64,000 bases of DNA from Acetobacteraceae bacterium. GTDB lineage: Bacteria; Pseudomonadota; Alphaproteobacteria; Acetobacterales; Acetobacteraceae. Below the pieces are notes generated by a model that saw nothing but the letters and a program-made list of their open reading frames with translations, did not search any database and had not been told where the DNA came from. The position numbers were made by a program, and so were the translations under genes. The stretch is taken from positions 1 to 64,000 of the forward strand of contig JAKFUL010000018.1 in assembly GCA_021732665.1 (NCBI GenBank). The letters run 5' to 3'. This document shows positions 30,252 through 39,821 of the stretch, piece after piece (the first letter of the stretch is position 1; each line of letters begins with the position of its first letter).

Positions 30252-31217
30252 TCAGAACTCGATCTCCTCCACCGCCACCGGCTGGCTCACATCGGTGTTG
30301 AGCGTGATGAAGTCCCGGCCATATTGCCGCGTCCCCAGCCCGAAGCCCCCGGGCTGCCCCGGATGCATCATCCGCCAGAAGGTGAACTCGGTCTGCCGCC
30401 GCGCCCGCAGCTGCGCCGGCAATTCATCGCGGATGAAGGTCAGGTAGCGCTTCTCCATCGATGGCCGGCAGAAATAGCCCTTGTTGTAGCCGGTGATGAT
30501 GAGCCGGAACGCGTCCGGCCGCTGCGCCATGAAGGCGCCGGCGGCCATGGTGATGGCGCAGTATTGCGGCGAGAAGAAATCATCCAGCACGCAGATCCCC
30601 TCCTCGCACAGCATGTCATCCACGATGGCCATGTCGTTGAGGATGGCGGGGTAGGAATGGTCGCCATCGATATGGGCGAAGCGGATGGAGCCGCGCTCCG
30701 CCTCGCCCGCGCGGATGTCGAAGGAGGAGGCGCGCACCGCCTCCAGCCGCCCGCGCGTCAGCGGCCGCAGCAGCTTCACCGCGGCGTTGAGCGTGGGCTC
30801 GCTGAAATCGATGATCCGCAGCTGCTCGGTGGAGCGCACATGCAGCGCGGGCAGGATGGCCGAGCGGCCATAGGCCACGCCGATCTCCAGCGCATTGCCC
30901 GCGACCCCCCAGTTGAACTGGGCCGAGAGCAGGCAGTCGAAGAGTGCGGCCGACATGTCGGTGAACCAGCCCTCCACCCCATCGGCCAGCCGCTCGAAAT
31001 CCTCGAAGCGGCCGGTCGCGGGCAGCGGGGCGTCGTCGGGCATATGCACCGGGCTGATCTTGTGCAGCCGGTTCATGAACTCGCGCGAGACGATGATGGC
31101 CTTGGACAATTCGGCCTTGTCCGCGGCATTCTCCAGGTGGAATTTGATCGTCGCCTCGTCCGGCACGGTGCCGAGCAGCAGGTCGAAGGCGTTGACGACA
31201 TCGTCGCGGGTCAGCAT
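30252..31217 (-). CDS. Class I SAM-dependent methyltransferase (Methyltransf_24-like)
   Basis: A 321-residue protein. The N-terminal 90 residues are helical with no clear family; the catalytic domain has NALEIGVAYGRSAILPAL (SAM-binding), RFAHIDGDHSYPAILND and CVLDDFFSPQY, a pattern seen in methyltransferases attached to cell-surface polysaccharide or glycosyltransferase clusters. The ATG at 31217 follows AGGAGAG; the frame extends upstream to 31235 without such a site. It is convergent with the TylF-type gene. Substrate unknown. Confidence 0.85.
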   Translation of the reverse strand: MLTRDDVVNAFDLLLGTVPDEATIKFHLENAADKAELSKAIIVSREFMNRLHKISPVHMPDDAPLPATGRFEDFERLADGVEGWFTDMSAALFDCLLSAQFNWGVAGNALEIGVAYGRSAILPALHVRSTEQLRIIDFSEPTLNAAVKLLRPLTRGRLEAVRASSFDIRAGEAERGSIRFAHIDGDHSYPAILNDMAIVDDMLCEEGICVLDDFFSPQYCAITMAAGAFMAQRPDAFRLIITGYNKGYFCRPSMEKRYLTFIRDELPAQLRARRQTEFTFWRMMHPGQPGGFGLGTRQYGRDFITLNTDVSQPVAVEEIEF

Positions 31218-31345
31218 GGCTGTCTCTCCTCGCAATGGGTCCAGGCCTGGGGCCGAGGGTGGACGACCGACAGCGGCGCATCGCGGCCAAATTGCATCGC
31301 CGCCTTGCCCGGTGCAAGACCGCGCCGCATCTCAGGAGTGGGCCG

Positions 31346-32242
31346 ATGAACGCCTTGATCTTCGACCGGGACCTGCTTCGCCGCAGGCGGGACAGGGCGG
31401 CGTCGCGCGTCGCTGCCCTGGCCGAGGTGCTGGCCCCGGCGGCCGAGGCGCTGCTCGACCGGCTCGACGACACCACGCGGCGCTTCTCCTCGGCACTGGA
31501 GATCGGCGGCCGCGGCGTGGTGGCGCCCATGCTTCTCGCGCGGGGCGTGGCGCGGGTCGTCAGCCTCGATCTTTCCGCCGCCATGGCCGGGCGCGCGGGC
31601 GGGCTGGCGGTGGCCGGCGACGAGGAGATGCTGCCCCTCGCGCCGGAGAGCTTCGATCTCGTCGTGGCCAGCCTGTCCCTGCACATGGTCAATGACCTGC
31701 CCGGCGCGCTCATTCAGATCCGCCGGGCGCTGCGCCCCGATGGGCTGTTCCTGGCCAGCCTGCCCGGGCTGGGCGCGTTGCAAAATCTTCGCGAGGCGCT
31801 GGTGGCGGCCGAATCCACCTTGCGGGGCGGCGCTTCGCCCCGCGTCTCGCCCTTCCCCGAACTGCGCGACATGGCCGCCCTGCTGCAACGCGCCGGTTTT
31901 GCGCTCCCGGTGGCCGATGCCCAGGAACTGCCGCTGGCCTATCGCTCCGCCATGGGCCTGATCGCCGACCTGCGCGCGGCAGGCGAGCAGAACACCGTCC
32001 TGGCCCGCGACGGCCGCACCCCGCCCCGCGCGCTGTTTCCCCTGGCCTTCGCGGCGCTGGAGGAACGCCTTCCCATCCCCGCGACCCTGCCCATGCTCAT
32101 GCTCACCGGCTGGGCGCCGCATGACAGCCAGAGCCGCCCGGCCAGGCCCGGCAGCGCCAATGCCCGCCTGGCCGATGCGCTGGGCAGCCAGGAGCACAGT
32201 GCCGGCGAGGCTGTACCGCTTCCCGTCCCCCGCAAGCGGTAG
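31346..32242 (+). CDS. NDUFAF5/BioC-like SAM-dependent methyltransferase
   Basis: A 298-residue protein starting at the ATG at 31346 behind AGGAG. The opening FDRDLLRRRRDRAA, the motif SALEIGGRGVVAP and LVVASLSLHMVNDLPGALIQ followed by IRRALRPDGLFLASLPG are those of the alphaproteobacterial relatives of NDUFAF5, an assembly factor of respiratory complex I that hydroxylates an Arg of NDUFS7, and of BioC. The usual G-x-G-x-G of motif I is altered (GGRGVV), which fits NDUFAF5 rather than a standard methyltransferase. It is single, upstream of map. Confidence 0.8.
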   Translation: MNALIFDRDLLRRRRDRAASRVAALAEVLAPAAEALLDRLDDTTRRFSSALEIGGRGVVAPMLLARGVARVVSLDLSAAMAGRAGGLAVAGDEEMLPLAPESFDLVVASLSLHMVNDLPGALIQIRRALRPDGLFLASLPGLGALQNLREALVAAESTLRGGASPRVSPFPELRDMAALLQRAGFALPVADAQELPLAYRSAMGLIADLRAAGEQNTVLARDGRTPPRALFPLAFAALEERLPIPATLPMLMLTGWAPHDSQSRPARPGSANARLADALGSQEHSAGEAVPLPVPRKR

Positions 32243-32353
32243 CCCGCCCGCGGCCTGGCATTGGCGGGATTTCGTCAGGGTCGCGGGTGCCAGGCTACCC
32301 CGTGGCGCCCATCGCGGCTTGCACAGCGCGCCCGCCGAACGCATGTTGGGGTT

Positions 32354-33172
32354 ATGGAGCAGTCAGCCGGCGAGAGCCGCCGCATCCCCCTTCACCGCCC
32401 CGAGGATTTCGAGGGCATGCGCCGCGCCGGCCATCTGGCCGCCGCCTGCCTCGACATGATCGGCCCGCATGTCCGCCCCGGTGTCACCACCGCCGCACTC
32501 GACAAGCTGTGCCATGACTACATGCTGGACCACGGCGCCATCCCGGCCACGCTGGGCTATCGCGGCTATACCAAATCCTCCTGCACCTCGATCAACCATG
32601 TCGTCTGCCATGGCATCCCTGGCGACCGGGCGCTGATCGATGGCGACATCATCAATATCGATGTCACCGTCATTCTCGCCGGCTGGCATGGCGACACCAG
32701 CCGGATGTATGTGGCCGGACAGGCCGGCACCCGCGCCAAGCTGCTGATCGACGTGACGCATGAGGCGATGATGCGCGGCATCGCCGCGGTGAAGCCCGGC
32801 GCCACCCTGGGCGATGTCGGCCACGCCATCCAGACCTATGCCGAAAAGCATCGCTTCTCGATCGTGCGCGACTTCTGCGGCCACGGCATCGGCCGCAGCT
32901 TTCACGCGCCCCCCAATGTCCTTCACTTCGGCCGCCCGGGCGAGGGCGCCGTGCTCAAGCCCGGCATGTTCTTCACCATCGAACCCATGGTCAACGCCGG
33001 CCGGCCGGAGGTGAAAATCCTCGATGATGGCTGGACGGCGGTGACGCGCGACCGCTCGCTCTCCGCCCAGTTCGAGCACATGGTGGGCGTGACCGAGACG
33101 GGCTGCGAGGTCTTCACCTTCTCGCCCGCCGGCCATCACAAGCCGCCCTACGGGTTCCGCCCCGCGCAGTAA
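32354..33172 (+). CDS. map: Type I methionine aminopeptidase
   Basis: A 272-residue enzyme that removes initiator Met. All five metal ligands are seen: Asp in NIDVTVI, Asp in GWHGDTSRMY, His in CGHGIGRSFH, Glu in FFTIEPMV and Glu in AQFEHMVGV. INHVVCHGIP contains the substrate-site His. The ATG at 32354 is preceded closely by TTGGGG; longer forms to 32261 look non-conserved. Two tandem promoters or read-through from the upstream methyltransferase are possible. Confidence 0.96.
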   Translation: MEQSAGESRRIPLHRPEDFEGMRRAGHLAAACLDMIGPHVRPGVTTAALDKLCHDYMLDHGAIPATLGYRGYTKSSCTSINHVVCHGIPGDRALIDGDIINIDVTVILAGWHGDTSRMYVAGQAGTRAKLLIDVTHEAMMRGIAAVKPGATLGDVGHAIQTYAEKHRFSIVRDFCGHGIGRSFHAPPNVLHFGRPGEGAVLKPGMFFTIEPMVNAGRPEVKILDDGWTAVTRDRSLSAQFEHMVGVTETGCEVFTFSPAGHHKPPYGFRPAQ

Positions 33173-33204
33173 GGTTCTAGCCTTTCCCCAGCGGGGGTGG
33201 CTGG

Positions 33205-34404
33205 ATGCGGCTTGGCCGGGAGTTGAGACTGTTGCTGGTGGCGCTGGCCGCCATGTTCGGACAGCAAACCTTCGCCGCCCTCGGCCGCGGCCTGGTCACC
33301 GTGATCGCGCCGGCCATCATCGCCGACCTCGCCTTCGATCCGGCCTGGGTGGGGGTCTATGTCTCCATCGCGGCCCTCGCTTCGCTGGTGTTCCAGCTCG
33401 GCTGCGGCAGCTTCATCATCAGCCAGGGCGCGCTTCGCATGAGCCAGGTGGCGCTGGTGTTCCTGGCGGTGGGGTTGTTCGCCGCCTCCTCGGGCTGGCT
33501 GCTGATGTTCGCGCTCTCGGCGCTGATCGGCGGCGGCGGTGCCGCCATGTCCACCCCCGCCAGCTCGCATCTGCTCGGCCGCTACACGCCGATGCGCTAC
33601 ACGCCGCTGGTCTTCTCCATCAAGCAGACGGCGGTGCCGGCCGGGCTGCTGCTGGCCGGGCTGCTGGGGCCGGCCATCACCGCGGCCTGGGGCTGGCGCG
33701 CGGCGCTGGATGTGGCGGCGCTGGGCTGCCTGGCCTATGCCCTGCTGCTGCAACCCCTGGCGCGCGAATTCGACAGTGACCGCGACCCCGCGCGCCGCTT
33801 CCGCATGTCGGATTTCGCCACCACCATGGCCTCGGTCGTGGCGACGACCGAACTGCGCAACCTCTCGCTCGCCTGCTTCGCCTTCAACGGGTTGCAGACG
33901 GTCTTCACCTCCTACTTCATCATCTACCTGACCGATCTGGACTATGGGCTGGCCCTGGCGGGGGCTGTGTTCTCGGCTGCCATGGTGGTGGCGGTGCCGG
34001 GGCGCATCCTGTGGGGCTGGCTGGGCAGCACGGTGGTGGCGCCCAGGGTGATGATGGGCGGCCTGGCACTGGGCATGGCCGGCAGCACGCTGGCCTGCGG
34101 CTTCTTTTCCGCCGGCTGGCCGGTGGCCCTTGTCGGCCTGGTGGCCAGCGGGCTGAGTGCCAGTGCGATGTCCTGGCACGGGGTGGTGCTGGCCGAGGCG
34201 GCGCGGCTGGCCGGCCCGGGCATGCGCGGCGCCTCGACCGGCGGCGTGCTCTCCTTCGGTCAGGTCGGCGCACTGCTGCTGCCGCTGGTCTATGCCGTGG
34301 TGCTGGCGCTGGGGGGCGGGCATGGGCTGGGTTTCGCCATTTGCGGGCTGCCGGCGCTGGTGGTGGGGGTGATGCTGCTGCGCCGGCCGGCGGGGCAGGG
34401 TTAG
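33205..34404 (+). CDS. MFS transporter (CynX/NimT-like)
   Basis: A 399-residue protein with 12 hydrophobic segments. Features include GGGGAAMSTPASSHLLGRYTP in the TM4-5 region, SIKQTAVPAGLLLAGLL in TM5, typical of the CP/CynX-like family, and GRILWGWLGSTVVAP between TM8 and TM9. It sits alone between map and the GGDEF-EAL gene. The start at 33205 has a weak Shine-Dalgarno (GGGGGTGG). Substrate cannot be told. Confidence 0.87.
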   Translation: MRLGRELRLLLVALAAMFGQQTFAALGRGLVTVIAPAIIADLAFDPAWVGVYVSIAALASLVFQLGCGSFIISQGALRMSQVALVFLAVGLFAASSGWLLMFALSALIGGGGAAMSTPASSHLLGRYTPMRYTPLVFSIKQTAVPAGLLLAGLLGPAITAAWGWRAALDVAALGCLAYALLLQPLAREFDSDRDPARRFRMSDFATTMASVVATTELRNLSLACFAFNGLQTVFTSYFIIYLTDLDYGLALAGAVFSAAMVVAVPGRILWGWLGSTVVAPRVMMGGLALGMAGSTLACGFFSAGWPVALVGLVASGLSASAMSWHGVVLAEAARLAGPGMRGASTGGVLSFGQVGALLLPLVYAVVLALGGGHGLGFAICGLPALVVGVMLLRRPAGQG

Positions 34405-34459
34405 CACTCGGTTCAGCATTTCGCGGCAGGATCGACTAGGTCGCATTCAGGACAAGTTG

Positions 34460-37228
34460 ATGCCCAGAGTTTTCTTCCCGCGCTCGTCCGTGGCGATGGG
34501 CCGGTCAAACGCTGGCAGCAGGCGGCCGCGACTGATCGGCCGCGGCGCCATCGCCATCATCCTGGGCCTGCTGGTCCTGGGCGTGGCCGGCATCCTGGCC
34601 CTGCGCCAGGCCGCGGTGGCCGAGACGCAGGCCGATCTGCGCCGCCTCGCCGTCATCTTCGCCGAACAGACGGCACGCGCCGTGCAGGCCGCCGACATGG
34701 GCCTGCAATCGATTCTCGAGGAAATCCGCCTGGAAGGCGGCAGCACCGATGAGCGCCTGGCCGCGCTGGTCCAGGGTATTGCCTACCACGAACGGCTGAT
34801 CCGCCACACGGAACACCTGCCCCAGGTCGAAGCCTATTCCGTCATCGGCGGCGACGGGTGGGCCCTGAACACCTCGCGCATCTGGCCCGTGCCGGCCATC
34901 CGGCTGGAGGACCGGTCCTATTTCCGCCATTTCGCGACCGGCGACGCCACCGGCAGCTTCGTCTCCGAGCCGGTGCACAACCGCGTCAATGGCGATCGCA
35001 CGGTCTATCTCTCGCGGCGCATCAGCGGCCCCGATGGCGAGTTCATGGGCATCGTCACCTGCGCCATCCGGCTGCGCTACTTCGATGAGGTGTTCGAGGC
35101 GGCACGCCTGGCCGATGGCACCAGCGTCACCCTGGTGCGGGCCGACGGCACCGTCCTGTCGCGCGCGCCGGGTGAGCCCGGCGCGCCGGGTCTGCGCTTC
35201 CAGACGCCGGGCTGGCATGCGGCGGCCGAGGCCGGCGGCGGTGCGATTCGCATCGCGACCACGCCGCTCGACGCGCGCGGCCCGCGCCACATCCATATCC
35301 ACAAGGTGGCGGATTTCCCGTTGCTCGTCAGCATCGCGCGGATGGAGACCGCGGCGCTGGCGCGCTGGCGTGGCCAGGCCCTGGGCATCGGCATGCTGGT
35401 GGCGCTGGCCGTGGCGCTGATCGCGGCGCTCGCGGTCGTGCTGATCCGCCACGAGCGCGCGATGCATGACGCGCATCTCATGGTGGTGGCCCATGCGGCG
35501 GAGATGCAGGCGGGCCGCGAAAAGCTGGCCGAGACGACGGCGGTGCTGCGCGTGACACTCGAAAACATCGCCCAGGGCATCATCATGGTCGATGGACAGG
35601 GGCGGGTGGCGATGGCCAACCGCCGCGCCGGCGAATTGCTGGGTCTGCCGCCCGGGCTGCTCGGCGGCCAGCCGCTTTTCGCCGATCTGGCCCGGCATCA
35701 GCGCGAATCCGGCGAGCATGACGGGCTGGACGAGACCGTGCGGGCGATGGTCGACCGCGACGAGGTGCCCGAACATCCGCTGGTCTATGAACGCCGGCGG
35801 CCCAATGGCACCACCATCGAGGTCAACAGCATCCCGCTGCCCGGCGGCGGCATGGTGCGCACCTACACCGACATCACCGCCCGCGCCGAGGCCGAGGCGA
35901 TGCTGGCCCAGGCCGCCTCGCATGATCATCTGACGGGGCTGGCCAATCGCAACTGTTTCGGCCAGCGGTTGGACCGCGCCTTGCAGGCGGCGGCGCGCGG
36001 CGGCAGCCCCTTCGCGGTGCTTTGCCTCGACCTCGACGGCTTTAAATCGGTCAATGACAGCTTCGGCCACGAGGTGGGCGACGGGCTGCTGCAGCAGGTG
36101 TCCCGGCGGATGCGCGACACGCTGCGCGAGGGCGACATGCTGGCCCGCATGGGCGGCGATGAGTTCGCCGCCTTGCTGCCGGGAGTGGATGGCGCGATCG
36201 CGGCGCGCGTCGCCCAGCGCCTGCTGCAATCGGTGGGCCAACCCTTCGAGGTGGCCGGCCACGAGGTGCAAGTCGGGGTCTCCATCGGCATCGTCGTCTG
36301 GCCGCTGGATGGTGCCACGGCGGAGGAGCTGCTGCGCCATGCCGATGCTGCCCTCTACCAGGCCAAGGCGGCGGGCAAGAACCGCTGGCGCGCCCATGCG
36401 GCGGAGCTGGGGGACCGTGAGCATCTTCGCCACGCCCTGGAACAGGAGATGCGCGAGGCGCTGGCGCAGCGGCAATTCAGCCTGGCCTATCAGCCGATTT
36501 GCGAGGCCGAGAGCGGCAGCCCGGTGGCCTTCGAGGCGCTGCTGCGCTGGACCCACCCGACGCGCGGCGCCCTCCCGCCCGGCGAATTCATCCCGCTGGC
36601 CGAGCAGACCGGGCTGATCCTGCCGCTGGGACGATGGGCGCTGGAGGCCGCCTGCGCCGAGGCCGCCGCCTGGGCGGTGCCGGCGCGCGTCGCGGTCAAT
36701 GTCTCGCTGGCGCAAATCCGCGCGCCGGATTTCCTGGCCGTGGTGCAGGGCGCGCTGGCCCATGCCGGCCTGCCCGGCCACCGGCTCGATCTGGAGCTGA
36801 CCGAGGGGCTGCTGCTGGAGGAGGGCGAGGCGCTGCTGGAGGTGATGCAGGCGCTGCGGGGCATGGGCGTGCGCCTGGTGCTGGATGATTTCGGCGCCAC
36901 CGATTCCAATCTCAGCCACCTGCGCGGCCTGCCCTTCGACGCGGTGAAGATCGACCGTAGCTTCATGCGCGCGCTGAACAGCGACCGTCAGGCGCGCGCC
37001 CTGGTCACCGCCATCATGGCCATGGCGCATGCCATCGACCTGCAAGTGGTGGGTAAGGGGGTGGAAACGGCCGAGCAGCTGGCCATGCTGCGCCACCTGC
37101 GCTGCGATCTGGTGCAAGGCTACCTGCTGGGCCGGCCGATGCCGGGCGAGACGGCCCGTGAATGGCTGTGGAAGATGGCCGGCAGACGCTCCGAGATGGT
37201 CGTACCGGCCGACCAGGCGACGGGATGA
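34460..37228 (+). CDS. Membrane GGDEF-EAL protein with Cache-like sensor and PAS domain
   Basis: A 922-residue cyclic-di-GMP protein. Order: TM1 (about 30-50), a periplasmic dCache-like sensor with DRSYFRHF (about 50-305), TM2 (about 310-335), a coiled linker, PAS (about 360-480), GGDEF (485-650) and EAL (660-910). The GGDEF site is intact (RMGGDEFAALL, Gly565) with an I-site Arg-x-x-Asp (REGD) five residues before it. In the EAL domain EALLRW, VNVSLAQ, LELTEG, LDDFGAT and VKIDRSF are kept, but the usual AEGVE reads GKGVE (Lys866), so phosphodiesterase activity may be lost. It probably links an extracellular signal to c-di-GMP synthesis. The ATG at 34460 follows AGGA. Confidence 0.92.
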   Translation: MPRVFFPRSSVAMGRSNAGSRRPRLIGRGAIAIILGLLVLGVAGILALRQAAVAETQADLRRLAVIFAEQTARAVQAADMGLQSILEEIRLEGGSTDERLAALVQGIAYHERLIRHTEHLPQVEAYSVIGGDGWALNTSRIWPVPAIRLEDRSYFRHFATGDATGSFVSEPVHNRVNGDRTVYLSRRISGPDGEFMGIVTCAIRLRYFDEVFEAARLADGTSVTLVRADGTVLSRAPGEPGAPGLRFQTPGWHAAAEAGGGAIRIATTPLDARGPRHIHIHKVADFPLLVSIARMETAALARWRGQALGIGMLVALAVALIAALAVVLIRHERAMHDAHLMVVAHAAEMQAGREKLAETTAVLRVTLENIAQGIIMVDGQGRVAMANRRAGELLGLPPGLLGGQPLFADLARHQRESGEHDGLDETVRAMVDRDEVPEHPLVYERRRPNGTTIEVNSIPLPGGGMVRTYTDITARAEAEAMLAQAASHDHLTGLANRNCFGQRLDRALQAAARGGSPFAVLCLDLDGFKSVNDSFGHEVGDGLLQQVSRRMRDTLREGDMLARMGGDEFAALLPGVDGAIAARVAQRLLQSVGQPFEVAGHEVQVGVSIGIVVWPLDGATAEELLRHADAALYQAKAAGKNRWRAHAAELGDREHLRHALEQEMREALAQRQFSLAYQPICEAESGSPVAFEALLRWTHPTRGALPPGEFIPLAEQTGLILPLGRWALEAACAEAAAWAVPARVAVNVSLAQIRAPDFLAVVQGALAHAGLPGHRLDLELTEGLLLEEGEALLEVMQALRGMGVRLVLDDFGATDSNLSHLRGLPFDAVKIDRSFMRALNSDRQARALVTAIMAMAHAIDLQVVGKGVETAEQLAMLRHLRCDLVQGYLLGRPMPGETAREWLWKMAGRRSEMVVPADQATG

Positions 37229-37286
37229 ACTGGATGTGACGCCGCCTCTCCTGTAATCCCGGGTGATGCGAACCACCCCGCCGCCG

Positions 37287-37318
37287 CCTCGCCACCACCT
37301 CGCCACCACCTCGCCACC
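37287..37318. repeat. Three copies of an 11-bp direct repeat
   Basis: CCTCGCCACCA occurs twice in tandem (37287-37297, 37298-37308) with a third nearly complete copy to 37318, in the 104-base spacer between the GGDEF-EAL gene and an SDR gene. It may vary between strains by slippage. No function is evident. Confidence 0.6.
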
Positions 37319-37332
37319 CTGGGGATGGCGCG

Positions 37333-38094
37333 ATGATGGCCGCTGAGGCGAGCCTCGCCGGCAAGGTCGCGCTCGTCACCGGCGCCACCTCCGGCATCGG
37401 CAGAGCCACCGCATGGGCGCTGGCGGGGGCAGGGTGCCGGCTTGCGCTCTCCGGCCGCGACGCCGCGCGTGGCGCCGAGGTGGTGGCGCAGATCCAGGCC
37501 CTGGGCGGGCAGGCGCAATTCCTCCAGGCCGAGCTGCGCGACCCCCTGGCCATCGCGGCACTGCTGCAGGGCACGCTGGCGCATTTCGGCCGGCTCGACA
37601 TCGCCTTCAACAATGCCGGGCACCAGGAACGCCGGGCCTTGCTGCACGAGCAGCCCGATGAGGTCTTCGAGACGGTGATGGAGACCAACCTGCGCGCAGT
37701 CTTTCAGCTCATGCGCGCCGAGGTGACGGCGATGCGCGCCCATGGCGGCGTGATCATCAACAACGCCTCGGTCAGCGGTGTGCGCAACGCCTATTCCGGC
37801 CTGTCGCTCTACGCCGCCTCCAAGGCCGCGGTGCTGGCGCTGACGCGGGCGGCGGCGGTGGAGTACGCACCGCTCGGCATCCGGGTGAACGCCGTCTCCC
37901 CCGGCCGGGTCGAGACGCCGATGATGTTGGCCTCAGGGGTCGCCGACATGGCGGCCGTCGCGGCCGGGCTGCCGGCGCGAAGGCTGGGAAGGCCGGAGGA
38001 GGTGGCGGCGGCGGTGCTGTTCCTCGCCTCGCCGGCGGCGAGTTTTGTTCATGGCCAGAATCTCTGCGTCGATGGCGGCTTCACGGCGCAGTAG
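37333..38094 (+). CDS. SDR family oxidoreductase
   Basis: A 253-residue classical SDR with TGATSGIG, FNNAGHQERR, NNASVSGVR and YAASK. It ends with FVHGQNLCVDGGFTAQ, the usual VDGG tail. Two ATG codons in a row (37333, 37336) leave the start uncertain by one residue. The gene converges on an ABC exporter gene with only two bases between stops. It is a separate transcription unit downstream of the 11-bp repeats. Substrate unknown. Confidence 0.92.
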   Translation: MMAAEASLAGKVALVTGATSGIGRATAWALAGAGCRLALSGRDAARGAEVVAQIQALGGQAQFLQAELRDPLAIAALLQGTLAHFGRLDIAFNNAGHQERRALLHEQPDEVFETVMETNLRAVFQLMRAEVTAMRAHGGVIINNASVSGVRNAYSGLSLYAASKAAVLALTRAAAVEYAPLGIRVNAVSPGRVETPMMLASGVADMAAVAAGLPARRLGRPEEVAAAVLFLASPAASFVHGQNLCVDGGFTAQ

Positions 38095-38096
38095 GC

Positions 38097-39815
38097 TCAG
38101 CCCTGCGCGAATTGCGCCTCGTGCAGCGCGCGGTAGGGGCCGCCCCGCGCCAGCAATTCCCGGTGCGAGCCCTGCTGCGCAATCCCCTCGGCGGTCACGA
38201 CCAGGATGCGGTCGGCGTTCTGGATGGTGGCCAGGCGATGCGCCACCACCAAACTCGTCCGCCCCTCCGCCAGCTCGGCCAGCGATTGCTGGATCGCCCG
38301 TTCGGTCGCGGTGTCGAGTGCGGAGGTCGCCTCGTCCAGGATCAGGATCGGCGGGTTCATCAAAAAAATGCGGGCGATGGCCAGCCGCTGCTTCTGGCCG
38401 CCCGAAAGCTTGGCGCCGCGCTCGCCGATCATCGTGTCCAGCCCCTGCGGCAGGGCCTCGATCATCTCCTCCAGCCGCGCCCGGCGTGCCGCTGCCATGA
38501 TCGAGGCATCATCGGCGCCCAGCCGGCCATAGGCGATATTCTCCCGGATCGTCCCGGCGAACAAAAACACATCCTGCTGCACCAGCCCGATCTGCCCGCG
38601 CAGCGAGGCCAGGGTCATGTCGCGGATATCCATCCCGTCGATCGTGATCCGCCCGGCCTGCACGTCATAGAAGCGCGGCAGCAGGGAGCACAGCGTGGTC
38701 TTCCCGGCGCCCGACGGGCCGACCAGCGCCACCGTCTCGCCCGCCGAAATCGACAGGTCCAACCCCCTGATCACCGGCCGCTCCGGCGTGTAGCCGAAGC
38801 TGACACCCTCGAACCGCACATCGCCCCGGAACCGCGGCGCCGGGCGCGCATCCGCCCGGTCGGTGATCTCGGTGGGCTCGTTCAGCAGTTCCAGATAGCT
38901 GCGAAACCCCGCAATGCCGCGCGGATAGGTCTCGATCACCGCGTTGATCTTGTCCATCGGCCGATAGAACACGCCAACGAGCAACAGGAAGGCCACGAAC
39001 CCGCCCACCGAAAGCTCGCCCGCCACGATCAGCCAGGCCCCGGCCAGCATCACCACCAGCTGCACGACGCGCATGCCGATGTAGTTCAAGGTCATGCCGG
39101 CGGCCATGATGCGATAGCCATCGAGCTTGGTGCGGCGATAGCGCTCATTATCGGCGGCGAAGAGGCTTCGCTCATGCGCCTCGTTGGCAAAAGCCTTGAC
39201 CACGCGAATGCCGCCCACCGCCTCCTCGATCCGCGCGTTGAAGGCGCCGACGCGGCGGAACTGCGCGCTGGAATTCTGCGCCATCCGGCCGCCGTAATGC
39301 GCCACGATCCAGGCCACGGCCGGCACGATCAAGGCGGTGATCAGCGCCAGCACCGGGCTGACCAGTAGCATCAGCGCGAAGGCGCCCAGAAAAGTCAGCA
39401 CGGCGATCAGCAGGTCTTCCGGCCCGTGATGCGCGACCTCGCCAATATCCTCGAGGTTCTTGGTCACCCGGCCGACCAGATGCCCGGTCTTGTTGTTGTC
39501 GTAGAAGCGATGCGGCAGGCGCAGCAGATGGTCGAAGGCGTGGCGCCGCAGCTCCGTCTCGATGGCGATGCCCAGCACATGCCCCCAATACGTCACCACC
39601 GCCATCAGCCCGGCATTGGCCAGATACACGGCCAGCAGCCCGAGCATGGCCAGCACGATCAGCTGCATGTCCTGCTGCGGCAGCAGATGGTCGATGAAGG
39701 CCCTGACCGCCATGGGAAAGCCCAGCTCCAGCATGCCGGAGAGCGCGGCGCAGCCGAAATCCAGCCAGACCAGGCGCATATGGGGGCGATAGAATTGCGC
39801 GAATTGCCGAAGCAT
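38097..39815 (-). CDS. ABC exporter, fused membrane and ATPase domains (MsbA-like)
   Basis: A 572-residue half-transporter. Six transmembrane helices fill residues about 1-310. The ATPase has Walker A GPSGAGKTTLCSLLPRFYD, Q-loop GLVQQDVFLFAG, signature KLSGGQKQRLAIARI, Walker B PILILDEATSALD and switch His in VVAHRLATI. It works as a dimer and exports a lipid, peptide or drug. It starts six bases after the racemase-like gene and is the last gene of a minus-strand run that may begin at anmK. Substrate unknown. Confidence 0.94.
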   Translation of the reverse strand: MLRQFAQFYRPHMRLVWLDFGCAALSGMLELGFPMAVRAFIDHLLPQQDMQLIVLAMLGLLAVYLANAGLMAVVTYWGHVLGIAIETELRRHAFDHLLRLPHRFYDNNKTGHLVGRVTKNLEDIGEVAHHGPEDLLIAVLTFLGAFALMLLVSPVLALITALIVPAVAWIVAHYGGRMAQNSSAQFRRVGAFNARIEEAVGGIRVVKAFANEAHERSLFAADNERYRRTKLDGYRIMAAGMTLNYIGMRVVQLVVMLAGAWLIVAGELSVGGFVAFLLLVGVFYRPMDKINAVIETYPRGIAGFRSYLELLNEPTEITDRADARPAPRFRGDVRFEGVSFGYTPERPVIRGLDLSISAGETVALVGPSGAGKTTLCSLLPRFYDVQAGRITIDGMDIRDMTLASLRGQIGLVQQDVFLFAGTIRENIAYGRLGADDASIMAAARRARLEEMIEALPQGLDTMIGERGAKLSGGQKQRLAIARIFLMNPPILILDEATSALDTATERAIQQSLAELAEGRTSLVVAHRLATIQNADRILVVTAEGIAQQGSHRELLARGGPYRALHEAQFAQG

Positions 39816-39821
39816 GGGCGA

